Source of the DNA: Mauremys mutica
Taxonomy: Eukaryota; Chordata; Testudines; Geoemydidae
Assembly (NCBI RefSeq): GCF_020497125.1
Contig: NC_059080.1
Coordinates: 50,037,563-50,101,562 of the forward strand
Direction of reading: 5' to 3'
DNA: 64,000 nucleotides
Numbering within the stretch: the first letter of the stretch is position 1; every line of letters begins with the position of its first letter. The notes under the pieces were generated by a model. The model was not told the DNA's origin. It ran no database searches and saw only the letters and a program-made list of their open reading frames with translations. The position numbers and the translations under genes are program-made. Shown here piece by piece: positions 10,103-22,164 of the stretch.

Positions 10103-11486
10103 GTAAGAAATATGCATAACTCCTACTTTGTTTTATGAAAGAGGGAGGGATTAGAGAAAAAACTATTACCATACAGAGTGTGAAATCCAGACTTTGGGGA
10201 AAATCATTGGTGGAGAGAGGTATGTGGATAGTCATTTAAAAATGGGGAAAATAGTGACTGCAAAAGAAGGGCAAATAATTCTTTTTTTACATCTATTTGG
10301 ATCAATGCTACTTTATCCTGACAAAGGGCTAATTTAGGTTTAATTGTTATAAACTTCTTGGAAATCCCAGTTATACCCATTTTATCCTCTAGGTAACCCC
10401 CACCCCACCCCAGGGAAGGGGAATTGTATCCCCTAATATGGATCTTTAAGATGGGAGTGTTGACAGTTGGCCTGCTCCTTAGAATCTGGACTGATAAAGG
10501 TTTGCATGGCCCACTTGTTTCCACAGCATTCTAACTTGCAATTGATGCAGTTCGTGGCTTAGTCTATACAAAGGAAAGCTGAACTGTATCAATCAAAAAT
10601 ATTCTGGTGCTTTCCAGCCCTCACAATGTTTAAGTAGGAAAATCTTTGTAGGGACTCTTGACTTTCTAAGGGATGGAATGGTAGGAGCTTGAGACTCTTT
10701 ATTTAAAAAAAAAATCCAATATCTCTAATAATGAATAATTTAAAATCTTATAAACAATCAAGTCCCCACTTCTACTACAAATGTGTTTCTTTTCAAGAGA
10801 CAGACTCCCTAGCTCACCGCCAAACCAGATATGTGCATACATTTCTCACCTTTATGTCTTTTTACTCAGGCATTATTTGATGGATTCTTTTCACTCTTAC
10901 ATCTTTGGGACTATAGGGGGGTTCTATATACTTTGATAATGGGATTTTTGCCTTCCCTTGTCTCCCTGCCACCTATAGTAAACTTTTTAATGGTAGGGAT
11001 CCACATTTCTTAGTAATAGACTAAATTTAAAAAATAGCATTGCAGAGATACAACAGGAGTCCATAAGGAGAAATGTTAAAATAGTTTATTATGGGGTATG
11101 GTGGAGGCAGGAGCCATAGCAGCAAGGCTGGAAATTGGAGACAGCCCAAAGATCAATGGTGAAATCCTGGTGCCATTTGAATTGTATTTCACCCCCATTT
11201 GCTATTCAGTGAGACTAGGATTTCACCATTGGTGTAGACTTTCTTATATATCCAAAAATTTGTTGAGTTTAAGGATTTATGAAAGGGACTGGTGGCACTA
11301 GTTTGAATGTGCAAGTTTCCCAGCAAAGTTCTTCCAGTGTTGATGTTATTTCACCCCTTAGCTTTTAGTGAGTAGAGACTGCTAAGCTGCATGATAGACA
11401 GATATCCCCTTTGAAAGGATTTTGAATTCCATATATTGCCTCATCCTGGTCTGATTCTTGATGTAACATATTTCTGCTTTTCCTAG
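10103..11486. other. PIGX intron 4
   Basis: Noncoding. A small inverted pair, 'caatggtgaaatcctgg' near 11152 and 'aggatttcaccattgg' near 11217, marks a short fold-back repeat of about 85 bp. The rest is unrecognised. Confidence 0.5.
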
Positions 11487-11587
11487 GTTTCCCATCAGTT
11501 GCATGTTGGAAGTATTCTGAAGTGGAAGCTCCATGTTCAGTGAGAAACAGGCATACCTGTCATTGGAACAATGTGAAGTACAAACAT
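11487..11587 (+). CDS. PIGX: PIGX coding exon (fifth exon)
   Basis: Acceptor TTTCCTAG ends at 11486 and donor GTAAGT starts at 11588. The exon gives 33 codons after the split serine, reading SFPSVACWKYSEVEAPC then CHWNNVKYKH. The cysteines and the WNN motif match the membrane-proximal lumenal part of PIG-X. The next intron is 6415 bp and holds most of the CR1 LINEs in this gene. Confidence 0.94.
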
Positions 11588-13045
11588 GTAAGTTCCTATT
11601 TCAGACTGGAAGGGGCCTCCTTGATCATTTAATCTAGTCCCTTGCTATCGCAGACAGCCCTGTCATATAATCCCATTCACAAACTTGTAAGAACAGCCAT
11701 ATTGGGTTAGACCAAAGGTCCAACTAGCCCAATATCCTGTCTTCCAACAGTGGCCAATGCCAGGTGCCCCAGAGGGAATGAACAGAACAGGTAATCATAG
11801 AGTGATCCATCCCCTGTCGCCCATGCCCAGCTTCTGGCAAACAGAGGCTAGAGACACCATCCCTGTCCATCCTGGCAAATAGCTATTGATGGACCTATTC
11901 TCCATGAATGTATCTAGTTCTTTTTTGAATCCTGTTATGGTCTTGGCCTTCACAACATCCTCTGGCAAGGATTTCCACAGGTTGACTGCGTTGTGTGAAG
12001 AAATACTTCTTTTTCTTTGTTTTAAACCTGTTGCCTATTAATTTCATTGGGTGAATCCTAGTTCATGTATTATGAGGAGTAAATAACACTTCCTTATTCA
12101 CTTTCTCCACACCAGTTATGATTTTATAGACCTCTATCATATCCCTCCTTAGTCATCTCTTTTCCAAGCTGAAAAGTCCCAGTCTTATTAATCTCTTCTC
12201 ATATGGAAGCTGTTCCATTCCCTTAATCATATTTGTTGCCCTTTTCTGAACCTTTTCCAATATATCGTTTTTGAGATGGGGCGACCACATCTGCACGCAG
12301 TATTCAAGATGTGGGCATACCATGGATCTATATAGAGGCAATATGACACTTTCCATCCTACTGTCTATCCCCCTCCCAATGATTCCCAACATTCTGCTAG
12401 TTTCCTTGACTGCCCTTGCATATTGAGTGGATGTTTTCAGAGAACTATCCACAAGGACTCCAAGATCTCTTTCTTGAGTGTTAACAGCTAATTTAGACCC
12501 CATCATTGTATAGGTATAGTTTGGATCATGCTTTCCAATGTGTATTACTCTGCATTTATCAACATTGAATTTCATCTTCCATCTTGCCGCCCAGTCACCC
12601 AGTTCCATGAGATCCCTCTGCAGCTCATCACAGTCCACCCTGGATCCAACTATCTTGAGTAGTTTTGCATCATCTGCAAATTTTGCCACTGCACTTTTTA
12701 CCCTTTTTTTGAGATCATTTATGAAAATGTTGAATAGGACTGGTCCCAGTATAGACCCCTGGGGGACACCACTGTTTACCTCCCTCCATTCTGAAAACTA
12801 TTATTCCTACCCTTTGTTTCTGATCTTTTAACCAGTTACCAATCCATGAGAGGACCTTCCCTTCCATCCCAGGACAGCCCACTTTGCCCAAGAGCCATTG
12901 ATGAGGGATCTTGCTTTCTGAAAATCTAAATACACTGGATCCCCCTTGTCCACATGCTTGCCAACCCTCTCAAAGAATTCTAGTAGATTGGTGAGTCATG
13001 ATTTCCCTTTACAAAAACCATGTTGACTCTTCGCCAACAAATTAT

Positions 13046-13979
13046 AGATTTTCATAGATTCATAGACTCTAGGATTGGAAGGGACCTTGAGAGGTCATCG
13101 AGTCCAGTCCCCTGCCCTCATGGCAGGACCAAATACTGTCTAGACCATCCCTGATAGACATTTATCTAACCTACTCTTAAATATCTCCAGAGATGGAGAT
13201 TCCACAGCCTCCCTCGGAAATTTATTCCAGTGTTTAACCACCCTGACAGGAACATTTTCCTAATGTCCAACCTAAATCTCCCTTCCTGCAGTTTAAGCCC
13301 ATTGCTTCTTGTTCTATCCTTAGAGGCTAAGGTGAACAAGTTTTCTCCCTCCTCCTGACGACACCCTTTTAGATACCTGAAAACTGCTATCATGTCCCCT
13401 CTCAGTCTTCTCTTTTCCAAACTAAATAAACCCAATTCTTTCAGCCTTCCTTCATAGGTCATGTTCTCAAGACCTTTAATCATTCTTGTTGCTCTTCTCT
13501 GGACCCTCTCCAATTTCTCCACATCTTTCTTGAAATGAAGTGCCCAGAACTGGACACAATACTCCAGTTGAGGCCTAACCAGCGCAGAGTAGAGCAGAAG
13601 AATGACTTCTCGTGTCTTGCTCACAACACACCTGTTAATGCATCCCAGAATCATGTTTGCTTTTTTTGCAACAGCATCACACTGTTGACTCATATTTAGC
13701 TTGTGGTCCACTATAACTCCTAGCTCCCTTTCTGCCATACTCCTTCCTAGACAGTCTCTTCCCATTCTGTATGTGTGAAACTGATTGTTCCTTCCTAAGT
13801 GGAGCACTTTGCATTTGTCTTTATTAAACTTCATCCGGTTTACCTCAGACCATTTCTCCAATTTGTCCAGATCATTTTGAATTATGATCCTGCCCTCCAA
13901 AGCAGTTGCAATCCCTCCCAGTTTGGTGTCATCTGCAAACTTAATAAGCATACTTTCTATGCCAACATATAAGTCGTTG
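13046..13979 (-). mobile_element. 5'-truncated CR1 LINE nested in the CR1 at 11692-14941
   Basis: Flanked by the 5-bp duplication ATTAT at 13041-13045 and 13980-13984. Its 3' end (left side) has the short 'ATTCATAG' tail. It keeps an open frame for the end of the reverse transcriptase, with FADDTKLGG followed by the C-terminal domain. The open frame of 274 codons at 13166-13990 crosses the insertion edge, so its first few residues belong to the host CR1. Confidence 0.85.
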
Positions 13980-14177
13980 ATTATGTTCATCTATGTGTCT
14001 GACAGTTATGTTCTTTACTATAGTTTCAACCAGTTTGCCCAATATTGAAGTCAGGCTTACTGGTCTGTAATTGCCGGGATCACCTCTGGAGCCTTTTTTA
14101 AAAGTTGGCGTCACATTAGTAATCCTCCAGTCATTTGGTACAGAAGCTGATTTAAATGATAGGTTACAAACCACTGT

Positions 14178-14322
14178 TTGCATCCTTCGTCATGCATCCA
14201 ACAAAGTGGGTATTCACCCACAAAAGCTCATGCTGTAATACATCTGTTAGTCTATAAGGTGCCACAGGCCTCTTTGCTCTTTTTACAGATCCAGACTAAC
14301 ACGGCTACCCCTCTGATACTTG
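14178..14322 (-). mobile_element. Short interspersed repeat nested in CR1
   Basis: The same family as the copy at 17575-17699, here inverted. Flanked by AAACCACTGT (14168-14177) and AAACCACAGT (14323-14332). It splits the reverse transcriptase region of the surrounding CR1. At its left end the word 'gcatcc' is duplicated. Confidence 0.8.
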
Positions 14323-14969
14323 AAACCACAGTTAATAGTTCTGCAATTTCACATTTGAGTTCCTTCAGAACTCTTGGGTGAATACCATCTGGTCCTGAGG
14401 ACTTATTACTGTTTAATTTATCAGTTTGTTCCAAAACCTCCTTTAATGTCACCTCAATCTGGGTCAGTTCCTCAAATTTGTCACCTAAAAAGAATGGCTC
14501 AGGTTTGGGAATCTCCCTCACTTCTTTAGCCGTGAAGACCAATGCAAATAATTCATTTAGTTTCTCCACAACAGCCTTATCGTCCTTGAGTGCTCCTTTA
14601 GCATCTTGATCGTCCATTAGCCCCACTGGTTATTTAGCAGGCTTCATGCTTCTGATGTACTTTTTGGCAAATTTTTTTTGCTATTACTTTTTGAGTCTTT
14701 GGCTAGCTGTTCTTCAAATTCTTTTTTGGCCTTCCTAATTATATTTTTACACTTTACTTGCCAGAGTTTATGCTCCTTTCTGTTTTTCTCACTAGAATTT
14801 AACTTCCACTTTTTAAAGGATGCCTTTTTGCCTCTCACTGCTTCTTTTACTTTGTGGTTTAGCCACGGTGGCAATTTTGGTTCTCCTACTATGTTTTTTA
14901 ATTTGGGGTATACATTTAAGTTTAGTCTCTATTATGGTGTCAAGATCAATTTAAAAACTAGTTAGGTTG

Positions 14970-16255
14970 TTTGCCCCCTCCTCTGCCCCCCACTCCCACA
15001 CTCCTATTGGGAGGCTGTTCCTGAACCTCATGCCTCTGATGGTTTAGAAACCTTCTAATTTCCAGCCTAAACTTGTTCCTGACCAGTTTGTCCCCATTTG
15101 TTCTTTTGCCAATGTTATCCTTTTCTTTAAATAGCTCTTCTCTCTACCTGGTGTTTACCCACCTGTTGTATTCCTAGAGAGCAGTCATATTCCCTGTCAG
15201 CCTTTGTTTTGCGAAGCTATGTAAGCCAAGCTTTTTTAGTCTCCTCTTGTAAGATAGGCTGTACATTCCCCAATCATTTCTGCTCCTGTCCGAGTTTGAA
15301 TCCATGTTTCTTGAACATGGGTGACCAGAACAGTACACAGTATTCCCAGTGAGGTCTGATCAGTACCTTGTACAATGGCATTAATACTTCCCAGTGTCTA
15401 CTTGAAATATCTTGCCTGATACATCCTAGGATTGCATTTGCCTTTTTTTATGGCCACATCACATTGGTGACTAAGTCACCCTGTGGTCAGCTAATGCACC
15501 TAGGTCTTTCTCCTCCTCTGTGTTTTCAACTGATGAGCCCCCAGCTTAAATGAGACATAGTTACTTGATTATTCTTTAATTTTATCTGCCCATAACTACT
15601 CCTAACAATGTCTAGCATATTTGGTGCTGGGATCAGTGGGGAGTGGGAAAAATGGTGGAACTCAACTCATGCTCTACTTCCATTAAATTATTTTTCTTGC
15701 ATACCCCCTTACGAGAACTGACTGCTCTATAATTCCCTGGGTTGTCCTTATTGCCTTTTTCATACACAGGTACTATATTTGCCCTTTTCCAGTCCTCTGG
15801 GATCTCTCCTGTGTTCCATGAGTTCTCAAAGATAATCGCTAATGGCTCAGAGATGTTTTCAGCCAGTTCCCTGAGTATTCTAGAATGTATTTTATCAGGC
15901 CTTGCCGACTTCCAGACATCTAACTTGTCTATTCTTAACTTGTTATTTTCCTATATGAGCCTCATATCTTACCCCATTTGCACTGATGTCATTATGTTCG
16001 TTGTCTAATAACTGCTAACTTTTTTTTGATGAAAACTGAAAAAAAAGTCATTTGACACTTCTGCCATTGCTGCGTTTTCTGTTATTGTCTTTCCCTCCTC
16101 ATTGAGTAATGGGCTTACCTTGTCCTTGGTCTTTCTCTTGCTTCTAAAGCATTTGTAAAATGTTTTCTTGTTACCCTTTATGTCCGTAGCTAGTTTAATC
16201 TCATTTTGTGCCTTGGCCTTTCTAATTTTGTTCCTAAATGTGTTGTTTTTTAATA
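14970..16255 (-). mobile_element. Second CR1 LINE copy of another subfamily
   Basis: On the minus strand the C-terminal part is near 15000-15560 and the N-terminal reverse transcriptase part near 15700-16000. Readable blocks include EDWKRANIVPVYEKGNKDNP. Frameshifts are common and no long frame remains. It directly abuts the 5' end of the previous CR1. Confidence 0.75.
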
Positions 16256-17565
16256 TTCATCCTTCATAAGTTGACCTAGTTTCCACTTTTGCTCCTTCTG
16301 TACCTTATGCTGATGGCTCATTCTGTGCTGTCCCTTCCCTTGATGACTGGTGCTGTCTCTGGACCTTTCCCCATCCTGTAGTGGTTTACCTGGAGCCCTG
16401 AGGTATAACTGATGTATAAGTAGGCTTGGCATTTTTTCAGTTTTTACCCATTTAAATTTTCACAGCTGTGGGAAATTGAGGGTCAGACAATAATTATTTA
16501 ATTATAGTAGATGTTGAGATTCAAAAAGTTAAAGCATTATAACCACTGAAATACAAATTGTCAACATTACATGTCAGAATATACAAAGTAAATATCTTTA
16601 CTCTAAGTTCTCAAGCAGCATTTTTCTTACTCTGCTTATCTGTAAATTTTTATTATCATTGATGGAAATATTTTTCATCCGGTGTGTGTACAGTGAAATA
16701 GTCGCTTACTGACATTTAACAATAAAAATCTAATCCTTCCAAGCCTATGCATAAAGATTTTACTTCTTGTTTGAAGAACAAAAAGAGGAAGGTGAATATT
16801 CTTGGGTTTATACATTTTTGTGTTGGATGATTATTTTCAGAGAAAAGTGTAAAGAATAATATGGGGAAAGGCCGTTCATACCAGTCTGAATGCTTAACCT
16901 ATGGCTTATGTCTCCGATGAAGTTTTTTTATTTCATTTACACTGGTTCTTGATGCAAGTCCTTGATACAGTCAGCACTTGGCTTTGAAACTCAGCAGTGC
17001 TGCAGTAGTGCAGAGATTCTGAAATAAGAGTGATCTGGCACTGTAATTTGAGCAACTCTGCCTCTAGGAAATCTTTGGAGACTACAGAACATTAAAGGTG
17101 ACCTGCAAAGTATTTAAAGAAGATGGTTTTTGTGTCCTTTTTGTTTATATATAAAGAAGGCATGGAAGCTTTTGGTCAGTTTTTAAAAATATATATATAA
17201 TATATATGTCTGTCTGTCTTTTTGCTTCTTTTTTTCCCCCCCATGGAAATATCCGGAATATTGTGTCTGGTCACCTGCTTTTGCTGGAGGACTTCTTGTT
17301 TATTGTTCTTGACAAAAATCTTTCAGGACTTCATGAACGATAAAGAGCATAAAAGGACGCAAGCCCTTTTTTTGTCTTTGCAGGTCACTGTTATGTGAGA
17401 GTTATTTATCCAAGCATTCATTCCATAAGCTTATTCCTCCAGTCCTACAGTGTGCACGAGTTGCATAATGTTCCTAATGTCAAGGCTAATATAAGAGCAA
17501 AGCTGTAGAGAAAATAAATGCACAGTAGAGTGCCTCAGGTACTGTGTACCAGATAAATGCCCCAG
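16256..17565. other. PIGX intron 5, unrecognised sequence
   Basis: A+T-rich noncoding sequence with an AT-repeat run near 17187-17208. No gene or mobile element was recognised. Confidence 0.55.
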
Positions 17566-17574
17566 AAGTTCAAG

Positions 17575-17699
17575 TATCAGAGGGGTAGCCGTGTTAGTCT
17601 GGTTCTGTAGAAGCAGCAAAGAATCCTGTGGCACCTTATAGACTAACAGACGTTTTGCAGCATGAGCTTTCGTGGGTGAATACCCACTTCTTCGGATGC
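17575..17699 (+). mobile_element. Short interspersed repeat with 9-bp target duplication
   Basis: A 125-bp unit from 'tatcagaggggtagccgtg' to 'cttcttcggatgc'. AAGTTCAAG precedes it at 17566-17574 and follows it at 17700-17708, an exact 9-bp duplication. There is no poly-A tail. It is very similar to the inverted copy at 14178-14322. It is widespread in turtle DNA by my recollection; the family name is not assigned. Confidence 0.8.
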
Positions 17700-18002
17700 A
17701 AGTTCAAGAAGAAGCCAGCTCTCAAGATGGGCAGACAGACTAAATGGAAATGTCTCTCCCCCAGCTTTGACTTTTGAATTCCAATACTGTATGAAAGGAT
17801 AAATCTTGTAAATGAATGGCGAGCGCCTGAACAACTAGAGTGGTTAAATGATGTTGAGGGCTGTTCACTAACATTAAATAGATTGTGGTGTGAATCTTGC
17901 TTAATTACTGTATCTAAAAGAGAAACAAAAGCTATTGAATATGGAATAATAACTCAAGAGTATGTTTTTACTCGGGTTTAACATCCAACTCTCTCTTCAT
18001 AG

Positions 18003-18161
18003 GTAAATAAGGAAGTGATACTGAAGGTTCCAGTGGGGCTCAAACAACATGGTACCTTGGTATGTGCAGTGACTCTTCTTACCACAGTCCTGTGCTCCAG
18101 TCTGGTTCTTGCAGCTGTATGTAAATATGGACACTTCTCCTTGGTGCACTGCTCAGAATGA
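18003..18161 (+). CDS. PIGX: PIGX last coding exon with transmembrane segment
   Basis: Acceptor TCTTCATAG ends at 18002 and the frame closes with TGA at 18159-18161. It begins VNKEVILKVPVGL, then has a single hydrophobic helix (about TLVCAVTLLTTVLCSSLVLAAV), then CKYGHFSL. This is the C-terminal membrane anchor with a short cytosolic tail, as in mammalian PIG-X. The tail runs five residues (VHCSE) past the GHFSL end I recall for the human protein. The five exons together give 225 residues. Possible polyadenylation signals are AATAAA at 19280 and 19448; I cannot tell which is used. Confidence 0.95.
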   Translation, partial: VNKEVILKVPVGLKQHGTLVCAVTLLTTVLCSSLVLAAVCKYGHFSLVHCSE

Positions 18162-18329
18162 AACTGAGCAAGACTTTATAGCTGGCGTCAATATGAAACA
18201 ATAATGAGTACCATGCATTAAATTTAACTGAATGCAAACTTAGTCTGTTCCATTTAGGGTTCCATAAATGGAATGCAGTTTATTATCTATCACCTGTATT
18301 ATGATAATGCCTAGAGTACCCATCTGAGA
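18162..18329 (+). other. PIGX: PIGX 3' untranslated region, start
   Basis: Follows the TGA of PIGX. No AATAAA occurs in this stretch, so the transcript must run further, possibly to the signals near 19280 or 19448. Confidence 0.5.
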
Positions 18330-18545
18330 TCATGACCCTCTTGTGCCAGGCACTGTACAAACACCTAGTAAGAGACCATCCCTGCACTGAAGACCGTGCA
18401 TTCTAAATAGACAAAGCAGACAAAGGATGGGAGGGAGAACAAAGAGACAGAGAGGTGAGATGACTTCCCAAGGTCATGCACCAATTCTGTGGCAGAGCTG
18501 TGTCTCCTGATCTAGTGTGCCCCATGTGCTGGACCACAATGCCTC
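18330..18545 (-). mobile_element. MIR-type SINE, inverted
   Basis: The complement of the usual pattern: 'cactgtacaaacacctagta', then 'tgacttcccaaggtcatgca' and 'ggcagagctgtgtctcctga'. Diverged. Confidence 0.55.
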
Positions 18546-18924
18546 TTGTTACATATTCATCTTCCAAGATTTTAAACAAACTGACTTGGTAGATTGATTA
18601 TTATCAGAGAAACAAGTTCCCTGGTCATTAAATGTTTGAATTTTAAACTGTTACATAATTCAGCTTTGTTGTATTTTAATTTGTTTTGTATATTTATCTG
18701 GAAAGTATTTCCAAGTATTGGAAAGACACAATGATCTCAGTTTTATTAACATTGACCTGCAGGAGGCAGACAGATTTATATGACTTTAAAGAGGCCTTAA
18801 GAATTTGGAAGAAACTTCCAGGTGTTTACTGAGTAAATCAGAAGCTGGACTAATAACTCTGATTTTTCAGAAAATAATAGAGCCTATGAAATAATAGAGC
18901 CTCATCCAAACAGGAATTATTTTG

Positions 18925-19012
18925 AGGAAGCTCTATAGTATGTGTTATGCAGGACGACAGACTAGATGACCACAGTGGTCCCTTCTGGCCTTGGAATCTA
19001 TGAATCTATGAA
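18925..19012 (+). mobile_element. CR1 LINE 3' end fragment
   Basis: Reads 'gactagatgaccacagtggt' then 'cccttctggccttggaatct', ending in the repeated tail 'atctatgaatctatga', the hallmark of CR1 3' termini. Confidence 0.8.
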
Positions 19013-20735
19013 ATGATGCTAAGCTGGAATTGAATACTTGGAAGACTGGAGATAATCATCAGAGCTATTAAGAAATTTAAGGAAACAGAGAGGAAATTGC
19101 TTCATTAATGGAAAAACTGAGCTGATCCAAATGTATCTTGTGTTTCTGTTGTTTGTCAGTAGGGGGCATTATGAGTTTAAGATAACTCATAAGGCAGATT
19201 TGTGCAGAAGACTGTTTTATTTCCCATATACCTAGAGGATATTAAATATAGGTGATTCTGTTTATGAAATTACAGATGCAATAAAAAGCAAAAGTCCTGT
19301 CTTTCAAATTCTATTCCTATACCCTTCTTGTGTGGCCTGTAGTTGCGCAGCCTAGTCCTTCCTCTGTCAGCAGAATTGGCCTTTCCTCTTCCTCCACAGC
19401 TATAGCTTCTGGAATTCCTGGGCATCGTTCATCTCCTTCTGAAACTCAATAAAGAGCTTGTCTTGTGACTTCTACCACAGGTTGGAAAGTGATTTGACCC
19501 TGGTCTTTTGTTTTCCCTTGACAAGTGCTGAATGATGATGGCTGCACCAGTACTTCATCCACTACTTCAGTTTCTGACTCCTCTGCATCTGTTTGGGGGA
19601 AGGGAGAGGTTAAAAAAAATGCTGATAGACTTTATTTGTTACTTATTTAACATGTCTGAGCAGCTGTGCCATGATGAGATCAGCTGTGAACATCTGTTGT
19701 TTAACTTGTCCTTGGATGGGTTTTTTTGTTTGTTTGTTTTAATTTCCAAATTTGAGGGGTTTTTTTTTTGCTGTCTTATGTCCTAACACGTGCTTTATAC
19801 TGCAGGCTGACCTTGGTACTGTGCCATCACAAGTGTCCCCCAGCTCTGGCAGATAGTTCTCTTTTGAAGTTCCTCTCATTCTTCAAGATTATATTAATGT
19901 TGAAGACAATTAGATAAAGTTTAGTGTGAAGTATTTAAAGTGATTAGGCCACCAGATATCATTACCTAGAGAAAGAAAACTGAATTTCCATGGGACAAAT
20001 TAGGAAAATACTGCTAGTGGTGAAACTTAATGAGTGAATGGCTGAGAAATGTGCAGATGTGACTGTAAAAATGGAAAACAAAGTCCACAGTGGTAAACCG
20101 GAGTAGGAGAAATGGTCTGTATCTTTATGAATTGCACAGAGCCAAGCATGCTGTTGTTCATAATCAAATAATTTGCTTTAAAAATTAGGTGCCTCCTAGT
20201 GAGGATAGCATCACTGCACTGATTAGTTTTGTTTGTGCCTGGTCATTGTATTGCAAATGCGGAACAGGGTAGGATAAATTGATTAGCATTTTACTTATCT
20301 TCATTAATGTTTATGTTAATTATTTCAAGTTAATTTGAGAGAAAAAATCTGCTCTGATAAATTGCAATGGTATCTATTCCTGAATTTCTGGTAGAGGTAG
20401 GAATGTGATTACAGAATTAGCAATTTGGGACTAGTAGGCTTAATCTTTAGAAGCTTTAACTGAGTTTAATGGCCAGGACAACACTAATAATGGTGGCAGT
20501 TGGACTCCCAAGTTAAATGTTCCCTTTTTTTCCCTTTGCAGACACACTAATGTTCTTACCTGTTGTTGCTGAATGCAGTGTCTGCCTTCATATAGGTCTA
20601 ATGTGCCAGTCACTGTGATATCTAGGTATCGGTCATATCTTGGGCTCAGTGGTGAGTATGGAGAGGCAGTGGGGCAGCATTGATCTCTGAATTAAAGATA
20701 AGGATGTGTAAAGTGAGGAGGAGAATTCTTGTGAA
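19013..20735. other. Intergenic, nothing recognised
   Basis: No gene or element was recognised. It includes T-rich and GTTT-repeat stretches near 19721-19770. Two AATAAA words (19280, 19448) could end the PIGX transcript. Confidence 0.5.
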
Positions 20736-20739
20736 GGAA

Positions 20740-21890
20740 AGAATAATTCAATTCATGCAGGTAATTGAAGAACGGGATGTAATGCAACATGAGTTTACCA
20801 GAGGTAGATCGTGCCAGACTAACCTGATTTCCTTTTTTGAGAAGCTAACTAATTTTTAGATAAGGTAAACGAAGTAGATTTAACACACTTGGACCTTGCT
20901 AAAGCATTTGACATAGTACCACATGGAAAATTAGTAGTTAAAGTAGATAAATTGGGGATTAGTATAATAATAATTACAATGTGGGTAAGAAACTGGCTAA
21001 CGGAAGAAGGTAATGGGTTGTGTTGAAAGGCAGACTGGAGGGAGGTTACTGGTGGATTCGTCTTGGAACTGTTATTAATATTTTTATTAATGACTTTGGC
21101 ACAAAAGTAGGAGCATGCTAATGAAATTTGCTGCAAAGCTGAGAGGGATTGTAAATACAGAGGAGGATCGGAATATTATCAAGGAAGATCTGGATGATCT
21201 TGAAGACTGGAGTAACAGAAATGGGATGAAATTCAATAGTATAAAGTGCAAGGTCATTCAATTAGGGTTTAAACATAAGAATTTCTGCTATAAATTGGGG
21301 CTTATAAGCTGGAAGTGACAGAGGAGGAGAGGGACCTGGGTGTGTGGGTCAGTCACAGGATGACTGAGTCACCAGTGTGATGCAGCTGTGAAAAAGGCAA
21401 ACGTGATTCTAGAATGCATCAGGCAAGGCATTTCCAGTAGAGATAGAGACAGTGTACAAAGCACTGGTAAGACCTCATTTGGAATATTGTGTACAATTGT
21501 GGTCACCCATGTTCAAGAAAAATTAATGCAAACTGGAAAAAGTGAAGAAAAGAGCTCCTAGGATGATCAGGTGAATGGAGGGCTTATTTAATGAGAGGAG
21601 ACTGGAAGAACTTAGCAAAAAGAAGGCTAAGAGTATAATTGCTCTCTCTGAATACAGCAGGGAGGTAAACAGCAGGGAGGGTGAAAAGCTATTGAAACTA
21701 CAGGACAATGTTGGCACATGATCAAGGGGGTATAAACTAGTCATGAACAAATTCAGGCTGGAAATTAGAAGATTTCTAACCATCAGAGGGGTGAGGGTCT
21801 GGAATAGCCTCCCAATAAGAGTTGAGGGCAAACAATTAGTTTTAAGATAGAGCTTGACAAATTTGAGTGAGATTGTATGGTGGGGTTGGT
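20740..21890 (+). mobile_element. CR1 LINE fragment, plus strand
   Basis: Reverse transcriptase remnants in order: FTRGRSCQTN near 20800, the catalytic-site region LDLAKAFD near 20895, then KFAAKLRG near 21122 where an active copy would have FADD. The C-terminal domain follows. Loss of the catalytic aspartates and many frame breaks show it is dead. Confidence 0.8.
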
Positions 21891-22164
21891 TGTAATCGTA
21901 AGGGGCGAGGCTCAGCAGCCCTGGGGGTTTCTTCTGGTTTGTCTTCTGTTTTTGTTTCAAGGCTGCTCACTGAAGAGATCACAAAGGGTATCACACTGTC
22001 TGGAGTGGCTCACCAACTGCGAGTGCATACCTCAGGGTAGACTGTCAGAAAATATGGGCAGATCCCACCAGTTTGGGGTATGTTCTATAATTAGATTTCA
22101 CCAAGCCTGTGAAATCCTGGATCACTATACCAGTCTTACCCTAAGAGGACGGTCTGTGACTCCA
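21891..22164. other. Unassigned sequence split by Harbinger element 1
   Basis: Noncoding. It continues in character after 24595 ('tcccaagagaccagtcactt' near 24689), so both parts may be one dispersed repeat that the Harbinger element entered. Confidence 0.3.

Larger units (their letters stand above)
11692..14941 (-). mobile_element. CR1 LINE, long copy interrupted twice
   Basis: Minus-strand CR1 with its 3' UTR near 11700 and its 5' end near 14941. From 5' to 3' it carries the linker region after the endonuclease, reverse transcriptase blocks near 14100-14600 (SGPDGIHPRVLKEL and NYRPVSL), then KFADDAKL at about 12680 and the C-terminal domain to 12153. A second CR1 (13046-13979) and a short SINE (14178-14322) are inserted in it. 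The host sequence resumes exactly across each. Frameshifts and stops make it inactive. It lies in PIGX intron 5. Confidence 0.85.
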
